Part shown: positions 1-9,500 of the stretch, one piece after another
Numbering within the stretch: the stretch's first letter is position 1
Layout: each line of letters starts with the position of its first letter
Assembly: GCF_002954585.1 (NCBI RefSeq)
Contig: NZ_MSCI01000002.1
Coordinates: 1,218,089-1,282,088, forward strand
DNA from: Vibrio chagasii
GTDB lineage: Bacteria > Pseudomonadota > Gammaproteobacteria > Enterobacterales > Vibrionaceae
Length of the DNA: 64,000 bases
Direction: 5' to 3'
The notes under the pieces: model-generated
The model's database searches: none
What the model saw: only the letters and a program-made list of their open reading frames with translations
What the model was told of the DNA's origin: nothing
Program-made: the position numbers and the translations under genes

Positions 1-145
<145 letters not shown>

Positions 146-162
146 AGGAGATACTCCTACGC

Positions 163-2157
163 ATGAAATGCCGTTCAAAATTGACACTGATTGCTGCTAG
201 CTTTTTGCTAGCAGCTTCAGCTCAGGCTCTTGAAGCCAAATTAGATCAGGACGATTTACCTCTACTCGCTCCTGAGGTCCAACACGAAACTGCTAGTAAA
301 CGTGTTACTTCTCGATTTACTCGTTCCCACTATAAACACTTCAATCTCAACGACGATTTTTCTCAAGCTATCTTTAATCGTTACTTAGAGATGCTGGATT
401 ATAATCGTAATATCTTCACTCAAGCTGATATTGACTCTTTCTCTGCGGCATCTAAACAAATTGATGATCAGTTAAAAGCAGGCAACAACCAGATTGCTTT
501 CGATGTTTACAATTTGTCTATGCAGAAGCGTTTTGAACGTTTTCAGTATGCACTGTCTTTGCTCGATAACGAGATCAAGTTTGATACCGATGAAACTATT
601 GAACTGAATCGCAGTGAGGCTGCGTGGCCGAAAGATATCGCTGAAGTGAATGAGCTTTGGAGAAAACGCGTTAAATATGATGCGTTGAATCTAAAGCTGA
701 CTGGTAAAGAGTGGCCAGAAATTCAAGAAGTTTTGGAAAAGCGTTACAACAATGCGATGAAGCGTATCACGCAATCGCATAACGAAGATGCTTTCCAGAT
801 CTACATGAACGCATTTGCGCGAGAGGTTGACCCTCATACTAGTTATCTTTCGCCAAGAAATGCAGAGCAATTCCAATCTGAGATGAACCTATCTCTGGAA
901 GGGATTGGTGCTGTGCTTCAAATGACAGACGACTACACCGTTATTCGTTCTTTAGTTGCTGGTGGACCTGCTTCTAACAGTAAACAGTTGAGTGATGGCG
1001 ACCGCATTGTTGGTGTTGGTCAAGATGGCGAAGAGATTGTTGATGTTATCGGCTGGCGCTTAGACGATGTAGTACAACTTATCAAAGGCCCGAAAGGGAC
1101 CAAAGTTAAGCTACAGATCTTGCCAGATGGTAAAGATGCAAAAAGTCACGTTGTCACAATTGTCCGTGACAAGATTCGTCTAGAAGACCGCGCTGTTAAA
1201 TCAGAAGTTATCGAGAAAGACGGTAAGAAGATTGGTGTACTCGAAGTACCAAGCTTCTACGTTGGTCTTTCGAAAGATACCGACAAGTTGATTACTGAGC
1301 TTAAAGAGCAAGGTGTTGAAGGTATTATTGTCGATCTTCGAAACAATGGCGGCGGTGCATTAACCGAAGCAACGGAACTCTCTGGTCTATTTATCAAAGA
1401 GGGACCTGTTGTCCAAGTTCGTGACAGCTACGGTCGTGTCAAAGTAAACAGTGACACCGATGGTAAGATTAGCTACCAAGGACCGCTAACGGTTTTAGTG
1501 AATCGCTACAGTGCATCGGCATCTGAGATCTTTGCTGCAGCGATGCAGGATTACGGTCGAGCTATTATCCTGGGCGAAAACTCTTTTGGTAAAGGAACGG
1601 TACAACAGCACCGCTCTTTGAATCATATTTATGATTTATTTGATAAAGAGTTGGGCTATGTTCAGTACACAATCCAGAAATTCTACCGTATCAACGGTGG
1701 CAGTACGCAAAACAAAGGGGTAGTCCCTGATATTGCTTACCCGACACCGATTGACCCAGCAGATACCGGTGAAAGTGTTGAAGATAACGCACTACCTTGG
1801 GATAGTATCGACAAAGCGAAATACTCAGTGTTACAACGTAACGATGAGCAGATAGCTGCGTTAACGGCTAAACACCAAGCTCGTATCGCGACAGATATGG
1901 AATTTGGCTTTATCGCGCAAGATATTGAAAAATATAAGGCAGATAAAGACGACAACGAACTTTCTTTGAATGAAAAAGTTCGCCAACAAGAGAGTGACGA
2001 TGCGGAAGCACTACGTTTAGAACGTATCAATCAACGTCAAAAAGCTGCTGATTTAGAGCTGTTTAAAACGTTGGATGATGTTCCTAACGATTACGAAGCG
2101 CCAGACGCTTATCTTGATGAGTCGGTTGCAATCATGCTAGATATGATCAATAAATAG
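163..2157 (+). CDS. prc: Tail-specific periplasmic protease Prc (Tsp)
   Basis: A 664-residue carboxy-terminal processing protease, close to the usual length of E. coli Tsp. It has a signal peptide (residues 1-22), an N-terminal helical region, a PDZ domain at about 240-330 that recognises C-terminal tails of substrates, and the S41 protease domain. The catalytic dyad is visible: Ser452 in the SASASEIF stretch and Lys477 in FGKGTVQQ, 25 residues apart as in Tsp. The family degrades tagged or misfolded periplasmic proteins and processes murein hydrolases and FtsI. The Shine-Dalgarno GGAG at 146-149 can pair with CTCC just before the ATG, so a small hairpin may tune initiation. Probably cotranscribed with proQ. 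Confidence 0.95.
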   Translation: MKCRSKLTLIAASFLLAASAQALEAKLDQDDLPLLAPEVQHETASKRVTSRFTRSHYKHFNLNDDFSQAIFNRYLEMLDYNRNIFTQADIDSFSAASKQIDDQLKAGNNQIAFDVYNLSMQKRFERFQYALSLLDNEIKFDTDETIELNRSEAAWPKDIAEVNELWRKRVKYDALNLKLTGKEWPEIQEVLEKRYNNAMKRITQSHNEDAFQIYMNAFAREVDPHTSYLSPRNAEQFQSEMNLSLEGIGAVLQMTDDYTVIRSLVAGGPASNSKQLSDGDRIVGVGQDGEEIVDVIGWRLDDVVQLIKGPKGTKVKLQILPDGKDAKSHVVTIVRDKIRLEDRAVKSEVIEKDGKKIGVLEVPSFYVGLSKDTDKLITELKEQGVEGIIVDLRNNGGGALTEATELSGLFIKEGPVVQVRDSYGRVKVNSDTDGKISYQGPLTVLVNRYSASASEIFAAAMQDYGRAIILGENSFGKGTVQQHRSLNHIYDLFDKELGYVQYTIQKFYRINGGSTQNKGVVPDIAYPTPIDPADTGESVEDNALPWDSIDKAKYSVLQRNDEQIAALTAKHQARIATDMEFGFIAQDIEKYKADKDDNELSLNEKVRQQESDDAEALRLERINQRQKAADLELFKTLDDVPNDYEAPDAYLDESVAIMLDMINK

Positions 2158-2177
2158 GTTTACGACCTGTTGAAATT

Positions 2178-2206
2178 AAAAAGCGAGCTTAGGCTCGCTT
2201 TTTTTG
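2178..2206 (+). terminator. Rho-independent terminator after prc
   Basis: An 8-bp stem (AAGCGAGC/GCTCGCTT) at 2181-2200 is followed by a run of T, 24 bases after the prc stop. Confidence 0.85.
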
Positions 2207-2416
2207 TATCTATTCGGTCTGATGTGACTCTATCTAATTGTTTACTTGGGCTTTTATTGAAAATTAGCGAGGGAGTTCCCCGTGAGTTTTCTAGATTTTC
2301 GTTTGGTTAATAATGACATTTAAGTTACTTTGCATTTAAAATTTAGTGACTTGGATCATATTTTTTCGCTTTCTATTCATTACGTGCCTAAGCTTAAAGA
2401 AAACGAGGGGACGCTT

Positions 2417-3100
2417 ATGAAATGGATTCTATTATTTTTATCTTGTTTAAGTTTCGCTGCTTTTGGGAGCGGAGTAGCTCCTAATGGTCAACAATCAAAA
2501 AGTGACAGCAATCTATCCCATTTTGATCTTCCTTTGTTGCTTGGTGATTGGTATCTGATGAACCCGGATCCAGAGCAAGGCACTGAAAACTTTAGAGCAA
2601 TCAAGCTGACTCTCGACTCAAACTACTCGTTTACTATCGATATCCAGAAAAAAGACTACAGTGTCGATCATTGGGAAGGTTTATATAACGCTAATGAAGA
2701 TACGATTATCCTGGGTATGAATACATCTGAGCCACAAGTCTACTCATACAGCAGTAATCACAATATGCTGAATCTCAATGGTGTGATGTTCACAAAAGCA
2801 TTACCTAATGCACTTGCGGGGATCTGGTCGAGCGCAGAGCTGTCCGGCAGTGACTTGAGAGCGAGCAATATTCAAAAGATGGATTTGGTCCTTCAGCCTG
2901 ACTTTATCTTCATGTTTCGTGTCTCTGATGATGCTGGCAGCGAAGTAGTTCGTCGTGGTGTCTACTATACGGAAGGGGATCAGCTGGTCCTGCTTTACGA
3001 AGATGGTGAACATGGTACTCGTTACACGCTAAACAGTGATGTATTAACGCTCCAAGGTGAGGAGGGAGACATGTTTGCGGTGCTAAACCGTATCCGCTAA
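2417..3100 (+). CDS. Small exported protein of unknown function
   Basis: About 227 residues from an ATG at 2417, chosen over upstream in-frame starts because a GAGGGGA ribosome binding site precedes it and the protein then begins with a clean signal peptide (MKWILLFLSCLSF). The remainder is rich in aromatic and charged residues in short beta-like segments with a repeated pattern: a stretch at about 45-130 (GDWYLMNPD, EGLYNANEDTIILG) is echoed at about 135-225 (GIWSSAELSG, RGVYYTEGDQLVLL). This looks like two copies of a lipocalin-like or copper-resistance-like strand unit. I do not recognise the family. It stands alone between two terminators, so it is probably monocistronic. Confidence 0.7.
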   Translation: MKWILLFLSCLSFAAFGSGVAPNGQQSKSDSNLSHFDLPLLLGDWYLMNPDPEQGTENFRAIKLTLDSNYSFTIDIQKKDYSVDHWEGLYNANEDTIILGMNTSEPQVYSYSSNHNMLNLNGVMFTKALPNALAGIWSSAELSGSDLRASNIQKMDLVLQPDFIFMFRVSDDAGSEVVRRGVYYTEGDQLVLLYEDGEHGTRYTLNSDVLTLQGEEGDMFAVLNRIR

Positions 3101-3201
3101 ATGTCGTTTTGGTCTCTGAAATCCAAGCTTGTTGATAATGTGGTTCTCAGGTCATTTATTAGGCGTTCGTATCTGATTTGATTGATTAAATAGCAAAACA
3201 T

Positions 3202-3232
3202 GGAGGCATTTTCTAACAATGCCTCCTTTTTT
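3202..3232 (+). terminator. Rho-independent terminator after the exported protein gene
   Basis: A 9-bp stem GGAGGCATT/AATGCCTCC at 3202-3226 is followed by a T run. Confidence 0.85.
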
Positions 3233-3318
3233 CAATATTCCCCTTGTGTTCTCGGCGCTCAACCTTTAGATATATACAGTTAAAAATAATTACGTATAAC
3301 GATCAAAAGGAACTCGTC

Positions 3319-5925
3319 ATGGCACATACACCTCAAGCCAAGTATCGTAAAGATTATCAATCACCATCTCATACTATTTCTGAAATCGATCTCACCTTCG
3401 ATTTGTACGATTCAGCATCCATCATCACAGCGGTTTCTAGTGTTAAGCAAGAGAAAGACAGCTCGACATTAGTATTGGATGGAGAAGGTTTGAAGTTGGT
3501 TTCTGTTTTGGTCGATGGTCAAGAGTGGTCGCAATACGAACAGTCTGAAACTCAACTTACGTTAAACGAACTTCCAAAAGAATTTACGCTAACTGTCGTT
3601 ACTGAAGTTAACCCTGAAGGGAACACGGCACTAGAAGGCCTTTATAAGTCAGGCGGCGCGTTCTGTACTCAGTGTGAAGCTGAAGGTTTCCGTCGTATCA
3701 CTTACTACATGGATCGCCCTGATGTACTGGCGAAATTCACAACTACCGTTATCGCGGACAAAGCAGAAAACCCATTCTTATTAAGTAATGGTAACCGTGT
3801 TGATGAAGGTGAGGCCGAAAATGGTCGTCACTGGGTTAAATGGCAAGACCCACACCCAAAACCAGCATACCTGTTTGCACTAGTCGCTGGTGATTTCGAT
3901 GTGCTTCGAGACGCCTACACCACGCAATCGGGCCGTAAAGTTGACCTAGAAATCTTTGTTGATAAAGGCAACCTAGACCGTGCAAACCACGCAATGGTTT
4001 CTTTGATTAACTCAATGAAGTGGGATGAAGAGCGCTTTAACTTAGAGTACGACTTAGATATCTACATGATCGTAGCGGTTGATTTCTTCAACATGGGTGC
4101 GATGGAGAACAAAGGTCTAAACGTATTTAACTCTAAGTTTGTTCTAGCGAACGACCAAACAGCAACGGATACCGATTATTTAGGTATTGAAGCGGTAATT
4201 GGTCACGAATATTTCCACAACTGGACGGGTAACCGAGTGACTTGTCGCGATTGGTTCCAATTGAGCCTGAAAGAAGGCTTAACGGTATTCCGCGACCAAG
4301 AGTTCTCTTCAGATCTTGGTTCTCGTGCAGTAAACCGTATCAACAACGTACGTATTATCCGCGGTCCACAATTTGCAGAAGATGCGAGCCCAATGTCTCA
4401 CCCAATTCGACCAGAAAAAGTGATAGAAATGAATAACTTCTACACTCTGACTGTATACGAAAAGGGCAGCGAAGTGATTCGTATGATTCACACATTACTG
4501 GGCGAAGACGGTTTCCAAAAAGGTATGAAGCTTTACTTCGAACGCCACGATGGTACAGCAGCAACGTGTGAAGATTTCGTTGCAGCAATGGAAGATGCAT
4601 CGGGCGTTGATCTGTCTCAGTTCCGTTTATGGTACAGCCAATCTGGCACACCGACTCTGTCTGTAGAAAGCCATTATGATGCAGAGAAAAAACAGTACAC
4701 GCTAAAAACTCGCCAGGTAACCGCGCCAACGCATGAGCAAGCTGAAAAGCAAGCCCTGCATATTCCTCTAGACATCGAACTGTACACAGCGACAGGTGAT
4801 GTGATTGAGTTACAATGTAACGGCAAGCCTGTTCACAATGTGTTAGATGTGAAAGAAGCTGAACAGACTTTTGTGTTCGAAAACGTAAGCGAGAAACCAG
4901 TGCCATCATTGCTGCGTGAATTCTCCGCACCAGTAAAACTTGAATACGACTATTCAGATGACGAGCTGATCTTCTTAATGGTGAATGCGCGCAATGAGTT
5001 TTCTCGTTGGGATGCGGGTCAAATGCTATTGGCTAAGTACATTCGCGGTAACGTTGAGAACGTTCAACAAGGCCAGAAGTTTGAATTATCAGCGTCTGTT
5101 GTTGATGCATTCCGCGGCGTACTACTGAGTGATTCGCTAGAACCGGCATTTATCGCAGAAATGCTGTCACTACCAAGCCACAATGAAGTGTCAGGATGGT
5201 ATGAGCGTGTTGATATTGATGCTGTCGCGTCAGTGCTTAACTCGATGAAGGTGACGCTAGCAGCAGAGCTTGAAGATGAGTTGGCTGCGGTTTATCACAG
5301 CCATGCGCTAACGGACTATACAATTGATCACGACTCAATTGGTAAGCGTACTTTACGTAAAGTTTGTCTAAGCTACTTAGCTCATACAGAGCAGGGTAAC
5401 GACTTGGTTGTTGAAATGTATAAAACAGCAAACAACATGACTGATACCATGGCTGCAATGGGCGCTGCTAACAGTGCAAAACTGCCTTGTCGCGAAAGCT
5501 TGATGTCAGATTACAGCGACAAGTGGAAGCATGATGGACTTGTTATGGATAAATGGTTTGCGCTGCAAGGTACCAACCCAAGTTCAAATGCGCTTGAAGT
5601 GATCAAAGAGTCTATGTCACATCAGGCATTCAGCATAAAGAACCCGAACCGCACGCGTAACTTAGTTGGTTCATTCTTTAACATGAACCCGGTTCAATTC
5701 CATGATAAGTCGGGACAGGGTTATGCGTTTGCTGGTGAGATCTTACGTGAACTAAACAGCAGTAACCCGCAAGTTGCTTCGCGTCTGATTGATCCACTGC
5801 TTAAGTTCCGTAAGTATGATGACGAGCGCCAAGCACTTATTAAAACAGAGCTTGAAACGTTGAAGAACATGGATAACCTTGCAAAAGATCTGTTTGAGAA
5901 AGTAACTAAAGCACTAGAAGCTTAA
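3319..5925 (+). CDS. pepN: Aminopeptidase N (M1 family zinc metallopeptidase)
   Basis: An 868-residue cytosolic M1 aminopeptidase, nearly the length of E. coli PepN (870). It removes N-terminal residues from oligopeptides late in protein turnover. The exopeptidase motif GAMEN is at 260-264. The zinc site HEYFH is at 296-300, with the third ligand glutamate 19 residues on in KEGLTVFRDQEF. The frame extends upstream to 3244, but the ATG at 3319 has a proper AAAGGAA site and gives the family N terminus, so it is preferred. The gene is flanked by terminators and looks monocistronic. Confidence 0.96.
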   Translation: MAHTPQAKYRKDYQSPSHTISEIDLTFDLYDSASIITAVSSVKQEKDSSTLVLDGEGLKLVSVLVDGQEWSQYEQSETQLTLNELPKEFTLTVVTEVNPEGNTALEGLYKSGGAFCTQCEAEGFRRITYYMDRPDVLAKFTTTVIADKAENPFLLSNGNRVDEGEAENGRHWVKWQDPHPKPAYLFALVAGDFDVLRDAYTTQSGRKVDLEIFVDKGNLDRANHAMVSLINSMKWDEERFNLEYDLDIYMIVAVDFFNMGAMENKGLNVFNSKFVLANDQTATDTDYLGIEAVIGHEYFHNWTGNRVTCRDWFQLSLKEGLTVFRDQEFSSDLGSRAVNRINNVRIIRGPQFAEDASPMSHPIRPEKVIEMNNFYTLTVYEKGSEVIRMIHTLLGEDGFQKGMKLYFERHDGTAATCEDFVAAMEDASGVDLSQFRLWYSQSGTPTLSVESHYDAEKKQYTLKTRQVTAPTHEQAEKQALHIPLDIELYTATGDVIELQCNGKPVHNVLDVKEAEQTFVFENVSEKPVPSLLREFSAPVKLEYDYSDDELIFLMVNARNEFSRWDAGQMLLAKYIRGNVENVQQGQKFELSASVVDAFRGVLLSDSLEPAFIAEMLSLPSHNEVSGWYERVDIDAVASVLNSMKVTLAAELEDELAAVYHSHALTDYTIDHDSIGKRTLRKVCLSYLAHTEQGNDLVVEMYKTANNMTDTMAAMGAANSAKLPCRESLMSDYSDKWKHDGLVMDKWFALQGTNPSSNALEVIKESMSHQAFSIKNPNRTRNLVGSFFNMNPVQFHDKSGQGYAFAGEILRELNSSNPQVASRLIDPLLKFRKYDDERQALIKTELETLKNMDNLAKDLFEKVTKALEA

Positions 5926-5985
5926 GTGAAGAACTCAATAGTGTGAGCAGTTTGCTAAGAAGCGGTTTACTCATATAGAAAATTC

Positions 5986-6018
5986 ATCAGTGGTAGAGAG
6001 CATCTACCACTGATTTTT
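5986..6018 (+). terminator. Rho-independent terminator after pepN
   Basis: A 12-bp perfect stem (ATCAGTGGTAGA with its complement) around a GAGCA-type loop is followed by a T run. Confidence 0.85.
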
Positions 6019-6145
6019 TGTTTATAGGGGATCGATATTTAAGTAAGCTAAAGTTAATTCCCCAGCTTTTTAGACCGAACGTTTTTACAGTTAGACATCC
6101 TTAAGTGCCAAAAACACTAATACTGTACATTTATACAGGCATCGT

Positions 6146-6364
6146 ATGAATCACTATATTTTCCAACTTAACATCTCATATCAGCAATTTCTGGCCAGTT
6201 ATTCGGGTGCGGCAAGTCAAGTTCAAGTAATAACAACAACAGGATTGCGCATACAGTTACCTGCAACTCGATTCAGACCTTTTCTTACACAAATAGGGGT
6301 TAGAGGGCAATTTAGGCTGACAACTGACCAAAAAAATAAGTTTATCAAGTTGGAAGCTCTGTAA
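6146..6364 (+). CDS. DUF2835 family small protein
   Basis: A 72-residue basic protein without a signal peptide or membrane segment. The pattern F-N-I-S-Y-Q-Q-F-L-x-Y-Y/S-x-G near the N terminus and a conserved arginine-lined centre (LRIQLPATRFRPFL) match what I know of the DUF2835 family, found next to pepN in Vibrio and related genera. The function is unknown. The short RBS-poor leader and solo position suggest low expression. A membrane role is unlikely; a nucleic-acid or protein binder is possible but unproven. Confidence 0.7.
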   Translation: MNHYIFQLNISYQQFLASYSGAASQVQVITTTGLRIQLPATRFRPFLTQIGVRGQFRLTTDQKNKFIKLEAL

Positions 6365-6592
6365 AGCTTGGTGTGCCTAGTGAGTTAAAAGGAATCTTAA
6401 TCACATAATCAAACATTTCACCTCCTACCACAGTTAAAACAATTAACCATTTTTCAATAATGCTTTTACAATAAACCAATGCATTACCTTTGCTTAACTC
6501 GTTAGTAGACAAGCGCTCAACGGCGTAATTCAAACACCAGATTAAGTGATACCCCTAATAATAAAATACAATTCTAATTGTGGAGTGTGACT

Positions 6593-9500
6593 ATGACCGC
6601 ACGTGAAACTGTGGTTCCAGTTTTACTTGAAAAAGTTTACAAGCTGATTCAAGACAAACTTGACCTTGCTCATCGACCTCTCGTAACTCAACTTGCTCAA
6701 CACTTGTTTAGTAACGTTTCTCACGACGATCTGACTCAGAGAAACGAATCCGATTTATATGGTGCTGTAGTTAGCTTATGGCACCACATCAACGAAAAGA
6801 AAGCCGACGAAATTTCGGTACGCGTTTTCAACCCGACGGTAAGTCGTCAAGGTTGGCAGTCTACTCACACTATCGTTGAGATAGTGGTACCAGACAGTCC
6901 GTTCCTCGTTGATTCTGTAAAAATGGCACTTACTCGCCTAGACCTTTCTTCTCACCTTATGTTGCACAACCCAACACAAATCTCTCGTTCTGATTCAGGA
7001 AGCGTAGTGGGTGTGAGCAGTGGCGAGGGTGTTTTCCAATCTCTATTCCATATTGAGGTTGACCGTTTGAGCAGCAAAGCTGAAATGACGGCACTGAAAA
7101 CAGAGCTGCTAGACATTTTCACCGATACAAGCTTAGTGGTTAACGACTGGCTTAAAATGGTTGAAAAACTGAAAGAAGTAACAGACCAAGTTGAGCAGCA
7201 GAAAGACAGCATTCCAGTAGACGGCCAACGTTTCGATGAGACGTTGGCGTTTCTTCGTTGGTTAGGCGAACACAACTTTACATTCATGGGTTATAAGGAA
7301 TATGACCTAGTTTCAGTTAATGGCGATACTGAGCTGCAACCGACCAAGGAGCAAGGTCTTGGTTTGTTTGCGAATTCAGATCGTGTACGTAACGTTAAGT
7401 TGTCTGAATTTTCTGACTCTGCACGTCTAGAAGCGAAAAAGCCATACGTACTTATCGTAACCAAGGGCAACACGGCTTCACGCATTCACCGCCCAGCTTA
7501 CAATGATTACATCGGTATTAAGAAGTTCGATAAGAACGGTAAGGTTATTGGAGAGCATCGCTTTACTGGTCTTTACACCTCTGCGGTTTATAACCAAACC
7601 GTTGAAACCATCCCTCTAGTTCGTGAGAAAGTAGAGCGTATCTTAGACGCGAGTGGTTACCGTGAGGGTTCATACTCTTACAAAGCGCTGCACAACATTC
7701 TTGAAAACTACCCACGTGATGAACTGCTTCAAGCTCGAGAAGAAGAGTTACTTGAAGTAGGTACCGGTGTAGTACAAATGCAAGATCGTGATCTTCTACG
7801 TTTGTTTGTACGCAAAGACCCGTTTGGCCGTTTCTTTAGCTGTATGGTTTACGTAACAAAAGATCGTTACAACACAGAGCTTCGTCGCCAAACTCAGCGC
7901 ATCTTGAAGCAATACTTTGGCTGTGAAGAAGAAGTTGAATTTACAACGTATTTCTCTGAAAGCCCTCTGGCAAGAACACACTATATTGTTCGTGTTGATA
8001 ACAACAACATGGATGTGGACGTGAAAACAATCGAGCAAAATTTAATGGAAGTATCGTCTACGTGGGATGACCGCCTATCTGAATCAATCATTGCAAACTT
8101 CGGTGAGAGCAAAGGTCTTCCATTGTCGAAAGAGTACATGCGTGCATTCCCACGTTCGTACAAAGAAGACATGATGCCAGGTTCTGCTGTTGCAGATATT
8201 GAGCGCTTAGAAGCACTAAGTGAAGATAATAAACTTGGTATGCTTTTCTACCGTCCGCAGGAAGAAGCGGCAGACTCGAAAGCAGTACGCTTAAAACTGT
8301 TCTACCACAGTGCAGAGCCAATTCACCTTTCTGATGTAATGCCAATGCTTGAAAACTTTGGCTTGCGCGTTATTGGTGAATCACCATACGAAGTTCGTAA
8401 GACTAACGGTACTACTTATTGGATCTTAGATTTCTCTATGCTTCATAAGAGTGACCAAACGATTGATCTTCGTGAAGCTCGTGATCTTTTCCAACAAGCA
8501 TTTGCAGCAATCTGGGCTGGTGAATTAGATAGCGATGGCTTTAACCGTTTGGTACTAGGTGCTGGTCTGTCTGGTCGTGAAATCTCGATTTTACGTGCTT
8601 ATGCTCGTTACATGCGTCAAGTTGGCTTCCCATTCAGTCAACAATACATTGAAGACACCTTATCTCACTACCCAGATTTAGCTAAAGGTCTAGTAAGCTT
8701 ATTTGGTAAGCGTTTTGACCCTAAACTGAAAGGCAGCGCGAAGGGGCAACAAGATCTGATTAAGAAGATCACTGAGCAGCTCGATCATGTAGACAGCTTG
8801 GATGATGATCGTATTATTCGTCGCTACATGGAGATGATCACTGCAACGCTTCGTACTAACTACTACCAAGTAGACAAGAACAAGCAAGCTAAACCTTGGT
8901 TGGCTCTGAAAATGAGACCAAGCGAGATTCCAGATATCCCGGCTCCAGTGCCTGCATTTGAGATCTTCGTATACGCACCAGATATTGAAGGTGTTCACCT
9001 ACGTGGCGGTAAAGTGGCTCGTGGTGGTCTTCGTTGGTCTGACCGTCAAGAAGATTTCCGTACCGAGATTCTGGGCCTAGTTAAAGCACAACAAGTTAAG
9101 AACACTGTGATTGTACCTGTGGGTGCAAAAGGTGGTTTCGTTTGTAAACGTCAGCACACTATGTCTGGCCGTGACGAGATCTTTGCTGAAGGGCAACGTT
9201 GTTACAAGCGCTTCATCCGTGCACTACTAGACGTATCAGACAACATCATTGAAGGTGAGGTAATCCCACCTAAGAACGTGGTTCGTCATGATGAAGATGA
9301 CCCGTATTTGGTTGTAGCAGCCGATAAAGGCACAGCAACGTTCTCAGACTTAGCGAACTCTGTATCTGAAGAGTACAACTTCTGGTTAGGTGATGCGTTT
9401 GCTTCGGGTGGCTCTAACGGTTACGACCACAAAGCAATGGGTATCACAGCAAAAGGTGGTTGGGAATCGGTTAAGCGTCACTTCCGTGAAATGGGCATTA

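Noticed and set aside
4355..4930. 191-codon open frame on the minus strand inside pepN
   Set aside because: It lies wholly opposite a well-conserved pepN region with no ribosome site and no recognisable protein; an antisense shadow.
6345..6533. 62-codon minus-strand frame between DUF2835 and the glutamate dehydrogenase gene
   Set aside because: Overlaps the end of DUF2835 tail to tail, no ribosome site or family likeness; only weak coding character.
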